DNA from: Cyclina sinensis
Taxonomy: Eukaryota; Mollusca; Bivalvia; Venerida; Veneridae
DNA length: 64,000 nt
Assembly (NCBI GenBank): GCA_012932295.1
Contig: JAAONU010000006.1
Span: 29,972,882 to 30,036,881 of the forward strand
Direction of reading: 5' to 3'
The translations under genes and the position numbers were made by a program. Under the pieces are notes generated by a model. The model did no database searches, was not told where the DNA came from, and saw only the letters and a list, made by a program, of their open reading frames with translations. Of this stretch, positions 1 to 13,079 are shown piece by piece. The stretch's first letter is position 1, and each line of letters begins with the position of its first letter.

Positions 1-840
1 TTCATTGGTTCTTTCACTCGTTCTTTTCACCCTCCATCTGTCCTTCATTTCTTAGTTTGTTCGTTTGTTAACTCGCTTTCTGATTGATTGACATTATAAT
101 TTATATACAATTATGTTTTAAAGATAAAATTATTAAGACTAAAAAAGCAGCAAAGGCGAAAAAAACTTAGAATTCTAAAGATTTATTTGAGTCCAAGTTT
201 GACTTTTTGCTCGAAGTTTTTGCGGTCCGGTCGAAGAATGCATTGTAAACCTTCGCGATAATCATATTTTTCTAGTCATTCCATTATTTTCTAGGATTGT
301 AGCATAATTATTTTTAAATGACATGATCATTTCATTCTCATTTGTTATCTGTTTTCTAATAGATATTCTTGAGATTGTTTTGACATACGTGGTTTGAAAC
401 AACAAACTTGTAATTAAAAACGGTATGCATCATTAGCGTATAGTTTTGCATTCAAAAATCGTAAATCAAAGTAGTCGGATATAATGTTATTTTGTTAATG
501 TGCTAAAATGCACGTTTTAAGGGAAGAAATAAAACATCAAAATGAATGTATTTCTATCAATAAATGGTAAAATGAATACGACATTATAATGTTTGCACGG
601 CTTGGAAACTGGAGGTTACGTACCACTACATTAGTGTACCATTATTGGAGGTTACGTACCACTTGTATAAATAAGAGGTTACGTACCATACAGGTAAGGT
701 GTTGCCTTAAAGGTGTGAACATTATCGGGTAGAGATGTTTGTTGCACAATTGTTTCATTGTGTATCATTGTTAAATCGAATTAACAAATTATATTATAAT
801 AATTATGAAGAGTAGAGTAACAACAGAAAACAATTATTAA
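1..840. other. AT-rich non-coding DNA with three short direct repeats
   Basis: No reading frame or known family is visible. The 14-base string GAGGTTACGTACCA occurs three times, at 612-625, 648-661 and 675-688, each in a different short context. Spacing is uneven (36 and 27 bases), so this is a small cluster of repeated sites and not a regular satellite. It could be a degraded tandem repeat or a clustered protein-binding site; the sequence does not decide. Confidence 0.5.
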
Positions 841-844
841 ACGA

Positions 845-1060
845 TTTTAGTTTAGACTCATTTATTTTACATCGATTGCTATACAAGTTCTTACAACTTA
901 GATTCACCACGCTCGATGACTGCTTCCTGGGTTCCATACCAGTATTCGCGCAGCGGTGAGGAATGTGAAGATCGTGAGAGAATCTCGCCTCTGACGGGAT
1001 TCGAACCCGCGACCTCCGGATCCGGAGCCCTGCGCTCTACCGCTGGACTACTGTGCCTCC
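845..1060 (-). mobile_element. tRNA-derived SINE (tRNA-Arg-like head)
   Basis: On the minus strand, 1057-986 folds roughly like a tRNA. It has an intact T arm and loop (CGGGTTCGAATCCCG), a D-arm-like GTCCAGCGGTAGAGC and an anticodon region reading CCG (Arg). Only four of seven acceptor pairs match and the D stem is weak, so a working tRNA is unlikely. The tRNA-like part is followed by about 140 bases of unrelated body ending in an A-rich stretch with AATAAA. That is the layout of a tRNA-derived SINE whose internal A and B boxes came from the tRNA. The alternative is an ageing tRNA-Arg(CCG) pseudogene. Confidence 0.6.
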
Positions 1061-1299
1061 TTTAACGATTAAATCATTATAAATCACTCCTCTTTCGGCC
1101 AAGTTTCTCCTTCAGTTGTGTAAAAACCAGGAAAAAAAGAAACGTTATGATAGTTTTGCATTAAACTAAGTTCTCAATTCATCCCAATTCACGAATTTAT
1201 TTTTTAGTCAAGTTTTATAAAAAAAAGGTACCTCAACATAGTCTTCCTTCCTTCTTCTAGACATCAAGACAAAAACTTTCATCATTTCTTTCACGTCAC

Positions 1300-1880
1300 T
1301 CAAAGTCCCTCTGGTATTTCCAGATCTGTTGACTGTTCGGCACCTTCTTTGTCGGTAACCATCTGAAGTTTAAAAGAAAACAAATTACGTATTCGTGCTT
1401 TGTAAAATATAAGATAATTATAAAATTCCAACATTTCACATCAGGTTGCCGGGCCTTATAAAATTTTAATTACTTACTTGAGATTTGTAGTTGCTGCAGC
1501 TCGAATTAACGTCGATTATACCAAGAATCATCATCCTGTAGTATGTCTGTGATATCCCTAGAAAAGAAAGATATCCGTTTATTAGCAAAGTAAGAAGACG
1601 GCGTGTACATTACAATCAATGTATTCTGAATTTAGTAGTATGTTTATATATCTACCTCTATTTAATGGATTATCAAATAAAATCATAATTTCATAATATG
1701 CCACGATTTTTATTTATATTATATTCATTATTTTAGTAATGAATGAAGGAAAGAAAAGATTTCATTTTTTTATTTATAGTCAATAAATAAAAAAAACACT
1801 CGAGCTACCTGTCCCATATATACAATGCTGTCATTTGTCACATCGGTCACATTGTAATCTATGTTGTCTCCTTGTAACTT
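1300..1880 (-). CDS. Three candidate exons of an unrecognised gene (3' end)
   Basis: Three minus-strand segments stay open and in phase 0 when joined at consensus-like splice sites: 1880-1809 (24 codons, ends ACAG|GTAGCT), 1546-1478 (23 codons, acceptor after ATATCACAG, donor CTCAA|GTAAGT) and 1362-1300 (21 codons including TGA, acceptor CTTCAG|ATG). The joined tail is 67 residues, acidic at its end (reads EIPEGL then stop). AATAAA lies downstream on the same strand near 1200. I recognise no domain and cannot find convincing upstream exons. Short exons can match by chance, so this is a weak gene call that rests on the splice sites and matching phase. Confidence 0.3.
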
Positions 1881-2423
1881 CTTTAGAACATACAAATAAA
1901 ATAAAGGTTCATTATACGTAGACAAAGGTAACAACTTTGCTTTTCTAAATTCTATATTTTTAGTAGATTACTAATAGCCATTAAAATTAATAATTCATTT
2001 TTTGGTCTTATTTCAATATTATAAACATACTGGATCGTCATTTATAATATTGAACGGTACGTACGCGGCTTTAATATGAAATCCTGATCACTATAAAACA
2101 TGCGTATGTGGAGGAGTCTGTGTGCGCTGTAAGCTGACTGAAACAACCGATGTTAAAACTGACATGTTTCCCTTTCTTCTGGATTCCTTAGACTGCTATA
2201 TTAAAAAAACAACAATAAAGTAACAGTTCAATGTGCATGACTAAATCCTGAACTAATCGTGTCACAGAACAAAAAAGAAGGATTAGTGGTAGTTTTCCAA
2301 TGTTGGCTCTCGTATAATAGCTGTAGTTTTATTTTGTTCCTAGCATTGTTGTGTAATTTTTTTTCTAAATTTATTTAATATCTGTATGACAAAAAACAAT
2401 ACATATTTCTAATAACCCGAACA

Positions 2424-2426
<3 letters not shown>

Positions 2427-2495
<69 letters not shown>
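2427..2495. repeat. (TA)n microsatellite
   Basis: An uninterrupted run of TA dinucleotides of about 68 bases, flanked by ordinary AT-rich DNA. It is a likely site of length polymorphism and assembly error. Confidence 0.97.
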
Positions 2496-2499
<4 letters not shown>

Positions 2500-4480
2500 T
2501 AGTCACTAAAATTATTTCCTGTAAGCAGTATGCAACTGGAAATCTAGCTAAATAAAAAGGAACATGCAGAAATATTTCCATAAAAGTATCTTCTCTTCTG
2601 CTAAAGAAACATAGAGTTTATAATAAATGTTTGGACACATAATAAATATTTGGATACATAAATATTTCTTCTTATTTCGCAGTCATCTCAAGCGGAATCA
2701 AACACACCAATGCCTTTATAGACAGCAAATGAGTTCCGGATTGTTCGACTTGTATCTGTTTATCGCAAATGTCTTTTGGGAAGACATGGGTTATTGTTAA
2801 AGAAAAATACTAAGAGGCATTCTATTTCTGACGAAGTTTGCGTTATTTTCTTCGGCAGATAATCGATACCAAACTACAAATTGAGAGGAAAAAACATATT
2901 TCTGTAGGTCTGGAATGGCAATTTTAGGTTATTTATAACATGAAGATACTTGTTACAGACCATATCCATTTTTTGTTCCTTGCAACACCAGTTTGAATAA
3001 TATTACAACTGTTAAAATTATGTACTTTCTTGATTAAACAAGAAACCGTTAATAATGGAAATAACGGATCCGTTCTTGTGTCTCTAATACATATACGGGT
3101 TAATTCAACAAGTATAATATTTTTCCTTTATTGTTCAAATTGTTGCTCTGAAGTTTCTTTGATACTATGGTCTATATTTTAATACGATTGTACAAATGAA
3201 ATACATTTGTTATGAATACCGCCCCCTCCCCCTCTCAAAAAAAAAAGAAAGTAAAAAACTACCCCTCACAATGTGCGGTTTTAGTATTCAACGAGTGTTT
3301 TTGAAAAGCAAAAACTTCATTTGTATGTTGGTTATTCCTTGATCTCTGCAGATATTGTTGGGGTACCTTGTAATAAATACACTAGCTTTAAGATGAATAT
3401 AGAAGAATCTTAGGAGCAGTTCTAATCCAAAAGCGTTGATCTTTTAGTCGCGCCTCCGCCAACTAAATACGTACATCTCAGTTCCCCGCCGTACATTCAG
3501 CTGTCAGTGTAAGAGTCTGAAGAACAGGCTGGCTGAAGAATGGGATTGTCTGGTTTGAAATAATCCAGTGAACAGGTCTTAGACGTTATCTGTATGTCTG
3601 TTTGTTTTGTTGGTATTTTTCAGGCAGAGTCTGTTAATAGAGCGGAGATATTTCCCAGTATAAAGTTAGCTTAGTAGTCTTGTGTTGTCTTTTTCTGATT
3701 TCATATACGTTGTTTTTCCAACAATTCTCAATAAAAGAGAAAAATACAGTGTGTTATAAGATGTAAAGAAAGAATTTGATTCCCCAAACATATTTCCTTT
3801 AGATTATTTACAACTTAATAAATGTGTTTATAAGACCTACTATAAAACACGAACATATCTGAAGACTGAAATATTACTAGTCTAAGAATACGTTTGAGTT
3901 AAAATGTGCAAGATAAAGTAATATCTTCTTTAATAATGACAAATGTTTAATGTTAACTTCACCATTGGGATTCACAGTGATGGGCAAAGACCTATAGACT
4001 ATATCGATCACCAGAAGTGTAAATCTTATATTTAAAAAAATACCGGGGATTACCAAAGATTATAATGGACAGTTAACATATCTTACGCTATGGGTTTTAG
4101 TTGGGGGGGGGGGGGGGGGGGTAGATGAACGTAAAGTTTAAGATAATAATTTGATTTATCGAAAGTTGTGGTCTAATTTAAACGTTCTACGAGACGACCC
4201 TATGATACCCCTGTCGCAGCTGTATATTAATGATCCACAAAGAACATAGTTCATTCCAAAAAGTAAAGCAAACGTACATGGTTTTTTTACAGGAAAAGAT
4301 TTCAAAAATGTCGCACAATCCTTGTGATAAAAGTTTTAGCGGTTTCACAGTATAAGGGAGACAACTTAAGTTGACACATCGACGTCGCAGCAATTGAGTT
4401 AACTTCATACTTTTGAAAGTAATTTTTCAGGTCAATATATATGGATGGTTCAGTAAGATGTTTCTTTTTGGTGTATAAGT
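2500..4480. other. No gene seen; AT-rich DNA with a poly-G run
   Basis: No credible coding frame or repeat family is visible here. The stretch contains A-rich runs near 3236-3246 and a 19-base uninterrupted G tract at 4103-4121, which is long for an AT-rich genome and prone to slippage. A slightly GC-richer patch at about 3450-3560 has no supporting signals. The reading frame at 4187-4408 on the minus strand shows no domain or splice support and is probably chance. Confidence 0.5.
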
Positions 4481-4521
4481 AGTTGAAATTAAACTACACT
4501 TCGAATTTTGCATTTATGCAG

Positions 4522-4695
4522 ATACCACTCTGTGTCTGTAGCCGACGAAGACGCACCTTTTGTCTAGCTTTCCTTGATAAGAAACTTGTACTTGCATTTA
4601 AATGGCTAGAGCAGTTTATAAAAAATGAGCACAGTAAATCAGTTATAGTCCCAAACCATTTTAAAGACCCACAAGCCATGATTTCCTTGGTAAAG
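4522..4695 (+). CDS. Candidate internal exon, unrecognised protein
   Basis: A 174-base segment is open for 58 codons, phase 0 at both ends. It is preceded by a good acceptor (pyrimidine-rich then TTTATGCAG) and followed by a near-perfect donor (AAG|GTAAGTG). The peptide starts IPLCVCSRRRRTFC and has a helix-like middle (LAFKWLEQFIKNEHSK). I recognise no family. No partner exon of matching phase was found within the next few hundred bases: the first plausible acceptor, near 4765, meets a stop within four codons. It could be a real exon of a gene with long introns, an exon relic, or chance. Confidence 0.35.
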
Positions 4696-5094
4696 GTAAG
4701 TGAATATTCTTCTAGAGTAAAGAACTGACAAGCCGGTATTTCCTTATTTTATGTCGCTTTGTAGTTTGCCAGTTGATATCCCTTCTATTTCTGTTCTTGT
4801 GTGGGAAATTTTGAGTAGGATCTTCCTTATCGAAAATAGTAACCATGCCTCATCCAAAGAGAGGGGACACAGGTAGTTGGAATGTAGCTTGGCTCCTTAC
4901 AACCCGATCTTGTATCAAGCAGCAGTCATACTCTATCTACCTAGTTATCTATTCGTTTATCTGTTGTCCATCCATCCATCCATCCGTGCGTCCAGCATGC
5001 CAGCCACCTTACCCTACCCTACCTACCTACCAGTATACTTACATATTGATCTACCAATCGATCTATGTATTTGAACTTATTCATTGTAGTTATG

Positions 5095-5290
5095 ACGCCC
5101 CCAGATGAGTGAATGTAGGTTAAAGGTGATAGTACTGGAAGCAGAAAGTGTCCAATTCCAGAGACACTTTTGGTTCAATAAAGCACCGATACATGGGACC
5201 TTGGTTGAATGTCTTATCTGAATTCTAGTTGAGAGGCGGGAGTCGAACTCACTACCCCTGAATTACAAGTTCTGTGCGTTACCTTTATAT
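5095..5290 (-). mobile_element. tRNA-like SINE fragment
   Basis: On the minus strand a B-box-like string (GAGTTCGACTCCCGCC) sits in a tRNA-like head around 5225-5290. It is followed by a body containing AAGGTCCCATG and TTTATTGAACC, a layout typical of core-type SINEs of marine invertebrates. The head is degraded (no convincing A box) and no target duplication is obvious. The family assignment is inferred from the general layout. Confidence 0.45.
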
Positions 5291-5299
5291 AAAATGTGA

Positions 5300-7150
5300 G
5301 AAATTTATTTCATTTGGAATGTTAAAGGTCTCAGTAATGTTCTTAACGTCAGTGAAAATATTGGGAATTGAGATATATTGTTGTTCCTCAGGGTCTACTA
5401 TAGACAATGACTGGTTCAAAAATGGTAAAAGGGCAAACAGGTGTAACAGTCAGGATCTTTCTCTATCTTAAACTCTACTGGACTGTTAGGTAGTTCTGAA
5501 ATTCTGACTTACGGTTAGGCTGCCCTGATCCCAAATCTTGGATGTAACTAATTTGGAGAACTAGGTCAGATAAATAATCAAAGCACAGAGAGTACTGTCA
5601 GAAACGAAATTTAAAATGTGTGAAGATTGTTTTTTGTCACTGCAACCATGTGATAAGAATCATATCAATTCCTTCAATTGCTTTTTAGACATGCTCAAGA
5701 AAAGCATAATTTCAGCATAAAAGTATTGGAGATAATCCAAAAATGAACCAAGGTAGAGGCATTGTTCTGACTTCCTTGTCACTAAAATGTGACCATTGTA
5801 TAAGTATAAACTCAAGCCCTAAAGTATTTTCTGAGTTGTGACGTACAGATGTGACGGGAGACACCATGGTCATTTCAGACTCTAATAAGAGCATCGCATG
5901 CGGTGCCAATGCTCGTATGTTAAGGGGCAACGACTTAATAAAATTAATTTCAAGAATGTTATGGTGCTATTCAATAATTGCTGTATTGAATAACATTGTG
6001 GTTGTGAATGTTCAAGTTATTAGTATTTATACAAAAGTTTAATTATTTTCAATGTGATAAAAAGGCATAACTCTAGAAGCACTGATCCCTAAGTAATGTT
6101 TCTTGTGGTACAGATATGCCTTGCCCCCAGTAGCAAGTATGTTGTCCCCAGTAGCAAGTATGTTAAGAATGGATACAAAATTTTCTATATCAATAATTTC
6201 AACAAACATTTCAAGTTGAAATGGAGCAGACCCCTAAAAACAGCTTTCAGAGTAATGCCCCTTGTCTTACAACTGTGCCCTGTCATGATAAGCAAATATT
6301 CCAAGTTTCATATTGATACCTTTGATAGATTTGAAATCATTCCACTTAATAACCAATTTTGACAAACAGTTAAAAAGGGACTTAACTCCAAAAAATATTC
6401 ATTTCTTCATTTCACCAATTAGTCGGAAGACAAGCAAACAAATGATAAAAGTTAGGAAGGAATAAAGTAGAAACACATGAAGAAAAGAGTGAGCTAATGA
6501 ATAAGTAAAAGAATAATTGAATAAAGAATGAATGAATGAATCAATTAATCAATCAATCAATTAATAATCAATCAGTCGATTGATCGATCGATCGACAGAA
6601 TGGCAAATGAACAAACAGATGGACGGCAGTTTTGTGTTAATGTTAAATTTGATAATTCTTTCATCTGACTTCAGCTTGGTTCCTTTCACCTCATATCGAG
6701 CCGACAGCTTTTCTACACTCATAAACAAGTAATTCAATTATGACTTCTGGTGTACATTATTTACTATGAACATTTGTACATTAATGAGACAAAACCATGG
6801 TAAAACATATATGAACATGTTTTTTTGATTTTTGTTTTTGTTTTTATGTCTCATATGGCAACATTATACAGTAAACAACAAGGTGACTAGCGATAAAGCC
6901 AAATAAATGATAAGTAATAATTGAGAAGTGAACATATCAAGAACGATTACAGTAATTGTCTTACATTTAATAAGTAATCTTTTAGTTCCACAGGTGAAAA
7001 CAACTTTATTCACATGCTGTACATTGTGCCTTAAATTACCCCTAAATTTATTTTGGTCTTTGTCCAAAGGTCGACTTTTGTTATCACAATTGAAAGGTAC
7101 TAATTGAACTAATTTGGACTCCAAAAGCATGTTTCAATGGAGAGAAAAAA
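5300..7150. other. No gene seen; simple-sequence tract at 6520-6596
   Basis: Non-coding AT-rich DNA. At about 6520-6596 a cryptic tetranucleotide tract drifts from AATG units through AATC to GATC units (GATTGATCGATCGATCGAC), a decayed compound microsatellite. Short open frames in this stretch have no domain, splice or codon-use support. Confidence 0.5.
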
Positions 7151-9359
7151 ATGACTTATTGAGAGACTTAACCATTTCAGTTTCCTTAGTAGGCACCATT
7201 TAAAGCCAAGCTGTACTTGCATGTCATTTTCAAACACATTGAATTAATTCCCATTTGGGGACACTTTGTTTATGCATCTATTTCAGACAAAAATTCAGAC
7301 AACTTACTTAAACCTTTACTTAGATATATGTGAGGAACTGAGTCTGTAACATTCCCTCTGAGTTGTGTCGACTCTCTGAAGGTAGAGCAAACCTTTTAGG
7401 CTGATCTCCTGATATTCATTTAGAAAGCATTTAATCTCAGAGACAGGAAAAATAAAAGCAATATGATAGAATCATTTACTCCAGCTAACTGACTAATAAT
7501 CATATGAGTACTCACTGACAAGCTTAAAATTATGAACCTAATGCATTAACAATAATTTGTAGAACATGCAAGAAAGCTATTTGAGTAAAATGTTGAAACA
7601 TCTGGAATGGTTAAGTGTTTTTATGATTTGTGAATTTATACAGTCATAAAACTTAAAGAAATCAAAGCACTGGAAGTGCTGATTTTTGTTTGAGTGGTGT
7701 TGTGGGGGAGGTCTGAAAGCTAGCAAAACTGGGGAGGTCTTGAAACTAATAAAAACACAGAATCAAGACTTCGGCGCCAAATATATAAAACAGTTATACT
7801 ATGAAGTATCATGAAATATATTCTACAACTTTCTTAAGCAACTGTATACGCATTTATTTCTTTGTTTTTAGTTACACAAAGAATAACCATAAAGACATAC
7901 CGGAGTTTATATTCAGATGTTTTCATCCACAAATATACATGATTAAAATATTATTCACACCTACAAAACATGACTTCATAACAATAGGCTAGCAATTCAT
8001 AATAGCTGCAGGGGAAAGAGGAAAATAACAGTAGCTCAACATCACAAGAAACATAATGAAAACGACTCACTGTAACTAATAAACATGTAAGATAGCATTA
8101 GAACAAGCGAAATATACAAAGCCTGCTTAAAAAAAACAATTAAATTGCTGCATTAAGACTATGATCAGGCACTGGATAATCTATAAAATCCAACAGCTTA
8201 TGAAAAGATTAAATATTTTGAACATTTTTGTTAACTAAAAAGAAAAAGTCTGCTTGATCGGTTTAATATTATTCTTTGTTAAGAGCAACAGAATGAGAGC
8301 TTTGTATTACTTACACAAGTACGAAAAATAAATCTTGATATTTGTCCATTTAAAACATTTTCTAAGAAATTAAAAACAAAACTCCAAACTTTTACTTGAC
8401 AATTCCTAACACCTGGTTTGTTTCTGCATCAAATGTTGTTATAGTAAATACAATAACATATTTGAATGACAAAATGGTGGGTATGATAGCTTACATACAA
8501 ATATTTACACTGACAAAAATAAAGCACAGAACTACATAATTTAAGATAACTGCTTCATACAATGGGTTTAAAAATAGTGGAATTAAACAAGAGAATCATG
8601 ATGGCACTTATTACACACATGATTTTTTAACAACAGGGGTCATTTGGTTCTATATGGACTGACAGGTAAAAACTTAAAAAAAAAACTTCTTGTAAGAAAG
8701 CACAAGACCTAAAGTTTAGATATCTGGTGTGAATGAAAGTAGTTACAGTTGTACCCAGATGAGTGATAAAAGGGCCATCATGGCATCATGGCCCTCTTGT
8801 TTTATTTTACATGGTTGATAATTTTTTAGACTCAATGTAATGTTCAAAGTAATTGTTTCATGTCACTCACTGAATATAGATTGGTTTGGATTGTATCCGG
8901 ACTGTAGCGACTTGTATGTGTAGACATAAATTGAAACATATTTCAGATTAAATTTATTTTTTTATTGATAGAGTTTCTGATTCTATTCAATATAATATTC
9001 CGGAATGTACTGTTTGTTCTGGTAAAGATTTCTATGAAAAAGTATGAATTTACATTGACCTTCATAAGTGTTTTTTTCATTTTAAAATTCATATTGTTTT
9101 AAGCACTGTTTATAAACTAATTCCAATGACCTTTTATGTCAGTCTGTTTTGACAAATACTCATGATTTCAAGAACAAAATTTAGGAGAGATTTTTTGTTC
9201 TTCACAAAGGACTAGCATGATTATGTATATTATCTTAAAAGTCTCAAAACTTTTAATTAGCATCAATGATTATCAATTGTCCAAATGACTTTCAAATTTT
9301 GAAACTTTCATAGAAGTAGAAGGTGAAAGTACAAAACTTAATTGAAAATTTTTTGAGAT

Positions 9360-10790
9360 CATATGTTTTCAAGGAAAAAGTTGAGCTAATGGGGACAACT
9401 GAGGCATCGGCGATGGTGTCGCGCAAAAATTTTAATGCAGCTCATGATGCAGCTCATGATTCCACAAGGTGCAGAGGTTAGATTCTTGGTGTGTAGCATT
9501 GACACGCTGGGGTCAATATTGGCCACGCCTATAGTTCTTCTCTGGATTTTTTTATTACCGTTTGTGATACAAACAGCGTAAGTTTCAAGACAAGTGATAG
9601 ATGTGCTGTTAAGTGACTGGTGTACATAGAGATCGAAATTTGGTGTATAGCATTTTCTAGTGGACCTCTACAAAGTTTGTTCAAAATATATTCATTGGGA
9701 TACTGTGAGTCCCGCACATGGGGTAACATGTTTTACATAGAAATATAGAAGAAAATCTTTAAAAATCTTTTTGTCCGAAACCAAATGGTCTATTGATCTA
9801 AAATTTGGCATGAAGCTTTGAACAGTAGACCTCTACCGAGTTTGTTCAAATTATGTCCTTGGATTTAAGATTGGCCCAACCCCAGGAGTCCTATTTATGT
9901 AAAATCTTTGAAAATCTTCTTTTGAGAAACCATAATCTGTAGACCCCAAATATTTTACATGGAACTTGGTCTAAATGTTCTCTACCAAGATTGTTTAAAT
10001 TATGCTTTGGCGTTGAAATTAGCCTAGGGTCTTATTTGTGTAAAATATTTGAACTTTTAAAATCTTTTTGTGAAAGACCGTAGATATTTTTCATGGAGCA
10101 TAATCTTGAGGTCCTCTACCAAGATAGTTCAAATAATGCCATTGTGGTCATTATTGGCTTGTCCCCGTGGTGACATGATTTTACATACTAGGCTAATATG
10201 AAAATATTTTAAAAAAGTCATCTTATCTGAAACTCTATGCCTTAAAGGTAAGATTTTGGATGTTGCCTTATCTAGTTGACCTCTACAAAATGCATCCAAA
10301 TTATGTCCCATGGGTCAAATTACCCCCACCTCAGAGGGTCCTATTTGTATTTAATATTTAATATTTGAAAATCTTCTTGTCTGAAACCGTATGCCTCAGA
10401 GGCTGGATATATTGTACATTGTGTAGTCTAGTGGACTTCTACCAAATTTCTTCAAATAATATCTCAGGGGACATTAATGGCCCCGCCCCAGAGTCACTTG
10501 ATTTTACATTGGTTTGTATAGGAAAGACTTAAACAACTTCATTTCTAATGTTGTATTCCTTTAGGATTAGATATTTTGTATGTTGCAAAGTCTACTGGAC
10601 CTCTACCAAATTGGCTAAAATTATATCTTTTGGGTTAAAAGTTGTTCTTCTCCAGGGTTCTGTTTGTATAAAATATAAAGTCTTCAAAAATTTTCAATTT
10701 AAAACCTGTTGTTTTGTTTTATATGTTCGCTCAACAGCAGCCCCATAGGCAGAATAGTCAAGTGAGCGACCAAGGGTCTCCATGGCCGTC
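9360..10790 (+). repeat. ~160-bp tandem repeat array (bivalve dispersed repeat), unit A
   Basis: Degenerate tandem units carry the recurring phrases 'ctctaccaa(g/a)tttgttcaaatta', a 'ggtcaaaattggcccc'-like stretch, and 'aaaatcttcttgtctgaaacc'. The array ends with a characteristic tail (gtgagcgaccaagggtctcc ... gtcttgtt). Related arrays lie in the introns of units B and C, and a short one is at 13080-13430. A ~160-bp core repeat with a specific tail resembles the published bivalve 'pearl' elements, but that link is from memory of the layout and not from alignment. Short open frames inside are not credible genes. Confidence 0.8.
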
Positions 10791-11599
10791 TTGTTTTCTT
10801 TCGGGATGGGTAGTTTTTTATTGTTTCTTCTCTTGATTTTTTGGATGGGTGGGTACTGGCAGGCTCGTTTTGATAAATAAAACTGATGAGCATTGGCTCC
10901 GCTCCGTGGTTCTCTTGTTTATGCACTAAATTCAAGCTTGTTTGAAATAGTAATTTAACAATAATAATAAGCCTTGCAACAATAGGTCTAACTTAACAAA
11001 ATTGTATTGTGCCATTGTAAAGGAACATCTATCCTAATCAGGTCCATTATAAAATGTTAGATACAGATAATCCATATCTTAAGTTTTAGCGCAGTATTGG
11101 AATTCGGTCATGGTTTCAAATGCCAACTTTGACATGTATGTACATGTTTTACATTAACAGTGTTCTATAAGTTCTGAACAAAGCAGACTCAAGGTATAAA
11201 AGTGATATTTATTCTTCTTAACTTGCAGGAATTATAAATGCCTCTGATGTTATTTCTATTCTTGGAATTAAAATTGTTTACACTACCATTTTGTGAAATT
11301 GTGACTGACAAAGATTTATAAAAACTGTCATTCTTTACTAACATTCATTTAAGGCTACCGAAAGTACCAAATATTTCACAAAAAGAATGTTCTAGTTAAT
11401 TGTACTTTGAATTAGCTAAGTTTAAGCTTGGAATGAAATTTACTTTTTCATCAAAACACGAAAATATGGTAGTAATAAAAACTAATCTTATTCAAAAACA
11501 TTTAATTCATTTTGTTAAGTAAGTTGTATCCTCAGAATAATTTTAACAAAATTAATAGACTGCTAAACAATGTTGTGAGTACAAAAATAATCGTGTGAC

Positions 11600-12960
11600 T
11601 TTTATGATATCAAAGACCTTTACTTCATTTGCATGGAACTTTCCTACTGCCATCTTTGACATTTGATTCTTGCAACGTATTGCTTGAATTTTATTTTCAG
11701 TTTTTATCACCTCATGTATCAGCCCCCACTCAGTTTAAACTGTAGCACATTCTTGAATCCAAAGCCACATACAAGGAGACTGCCTCTACCTGTAAGAAAA
11801 CAACCACAAGCTTTATCTAACATTGAACCACTAATTTTCCAACAACTTGTCCATTACTATCCAGTACAATCAGTTCATTATGCCAGTCAGTAACATGAAT
11901 CCTTGACTCATCCTCATTTACAGCTAGACTAAGGATATAAGAGAACATTTCCTGACCTGACTGGTCCTAATTGAGCTGCTTCAGCCTCTTTCCAGATAAC
12001 CTGTTTATATATATACTGATGTGTTAGGGTCTGAAATGTATAAGTTACCACCAACATCCAACATATGCCAGATCATAACATGCAAAGTCAGTGTTGATCT
12101 TGTTAGTAACTGTCACACTATTGCTTACTGTTCTGAAGGCAACTTGTTTGTTATCAGGCAAACATGCTGCAACCTGCTACATAATGATGGGACAAACTAG
12201 CCAGGGTTTTCCAGGTAGATCACAGTAGTCTGTGACAGTGAATGTAGAACTGTCTAAACGTTTCAACTTGTTGTTAGTATTATCAGACTATTATTATTGT
12301 TCCATCCTCCATTGTACAGGCACTGAAAATATCACATGTACATTTATCTGTCTTAACTTTAACAGAATATAAATAACTTTCCTTGACCTAAAGTAGAGGT
12401 TCTCTCTGTTTAAAAGTGTCAGCAGCAGGATGTTTCTGGTTCATTCCAGCTTGTTGTCTTTCTTCAAATACTTCAGTTACAACAGTGCTTTTGTGTCTTA
12501 TCTCTCCCAGTGCATTCATTTCTTGTAAAAATGCTTGTATTCTCTGATCAGCTACAAACTCTATATCATTGTTGTGACGAGTGATCGATAATCTTCCAGA
12601 TATTTTGAAGCTCTTCTTAGAACCCCCCCCCCCCTTTTTTGACATCTACAAAGCTCTGTGATATTTTTGCCGGCTAGTTTATCTCGTGCTTCTCTTTAAT
12701 AAACAGCTTCATTGATGGTTCTATTTAATTGATAAGGCTCGTGTACCTTTCTTCAACATCAGCCAAGGTACTCTGCTCTAACACTGCAAGTACATCATAT
12801 ATTTCTTTTCTGAACGTTCTAATGTCGTTTAAGCTCTCTGCTTTTCTTGTCTGTGGTCTTTGTTTCTCAAGATAAAAGTTGTTACGACTTTCGGGGTTTT
12901 CAGAGATGACTCAGGATCATGTCTGCTTTCTTCAGCACATATAATCACTTGGAAAATGTG
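11600..12960 (-). pseudogene. TRIM-like pseudogene A: coiled coil plus decayed NHL domain
   Basis: Read on the minus strand, 12905-12390 encodes a coiled-coil-like stretch (for example the segment around DQRIQAFLQEMNALGEI). It joins an NHL-type beta-propeller region at 12390-11600 that matches the open frame of unit B. Breaks are plain. A CAG-to-TAG change follows EPLL at about 12388. Stops follow CTMEDGTIIIV near 12285. A 12-base C/G run at 12623-12634 shifts frame. Several stops lie in 12650-12800. About 115 bp covering the start of this exon is deleted near 12930. No B-box exon lies upstream: the sequence from 13070 on is repeat DNA. Intact relatives are usually cytosolic E3-type or RNA-binding TRIM/NHL proteins; this copy cannot make one. 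It is the only copy that keeps the full coiled-coil-encoding segment. Confidence 0.85.
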
Positions 12961-13079
12961 AAGTGTAGGAATTCAGCCTCATTTTAATGCAGTTACGTAG
13001 TTATAGAATGGATAATATGTCTTTTAATTAACATTTAATTTTAAAAAACAAATGTTTCCTGAGTGCAAAGTGCTCAAGG

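Larger units (their letters stand above)
7155..13070 (-). repeat. Duplication unit A: shortest copy of the TRIM-like gene unit
   Basis: This stretch aligns by eye, in order, with 15843-21170 and 42480-45060. Shared landmarks are the GACTGATCTC-like motif at 7395 (16090 and 42485 in B and C), TTGCTGCATTAAGA at 8146 (19286 in B; interrupted by an insertion at 43281 in C), and the NHL-encoding stretch from 11600. Compared with B, unit A carries about 2.7 kb of extra repeat DNA between roughly 8310 and 11070 and lacks the B-box exon. It is therefore an older or more eroded copy. Confidence 0.85.

Noticed and set aside
986..1057. Functional tRNA-Arg(CCG) gene on the minus strand
   Set aside because: Only four of seven acceptor pairs form and the D stem is poor; a SINE-like body follows it. 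Kept as a tRNA-derived SINE.
4845..5108. Pro/Tyr/Ser-rich frames over a CCAT repeat
   Set aside because: They are driven by a short (CCAT)n tract at 4968-4986, with no splice or domain support.
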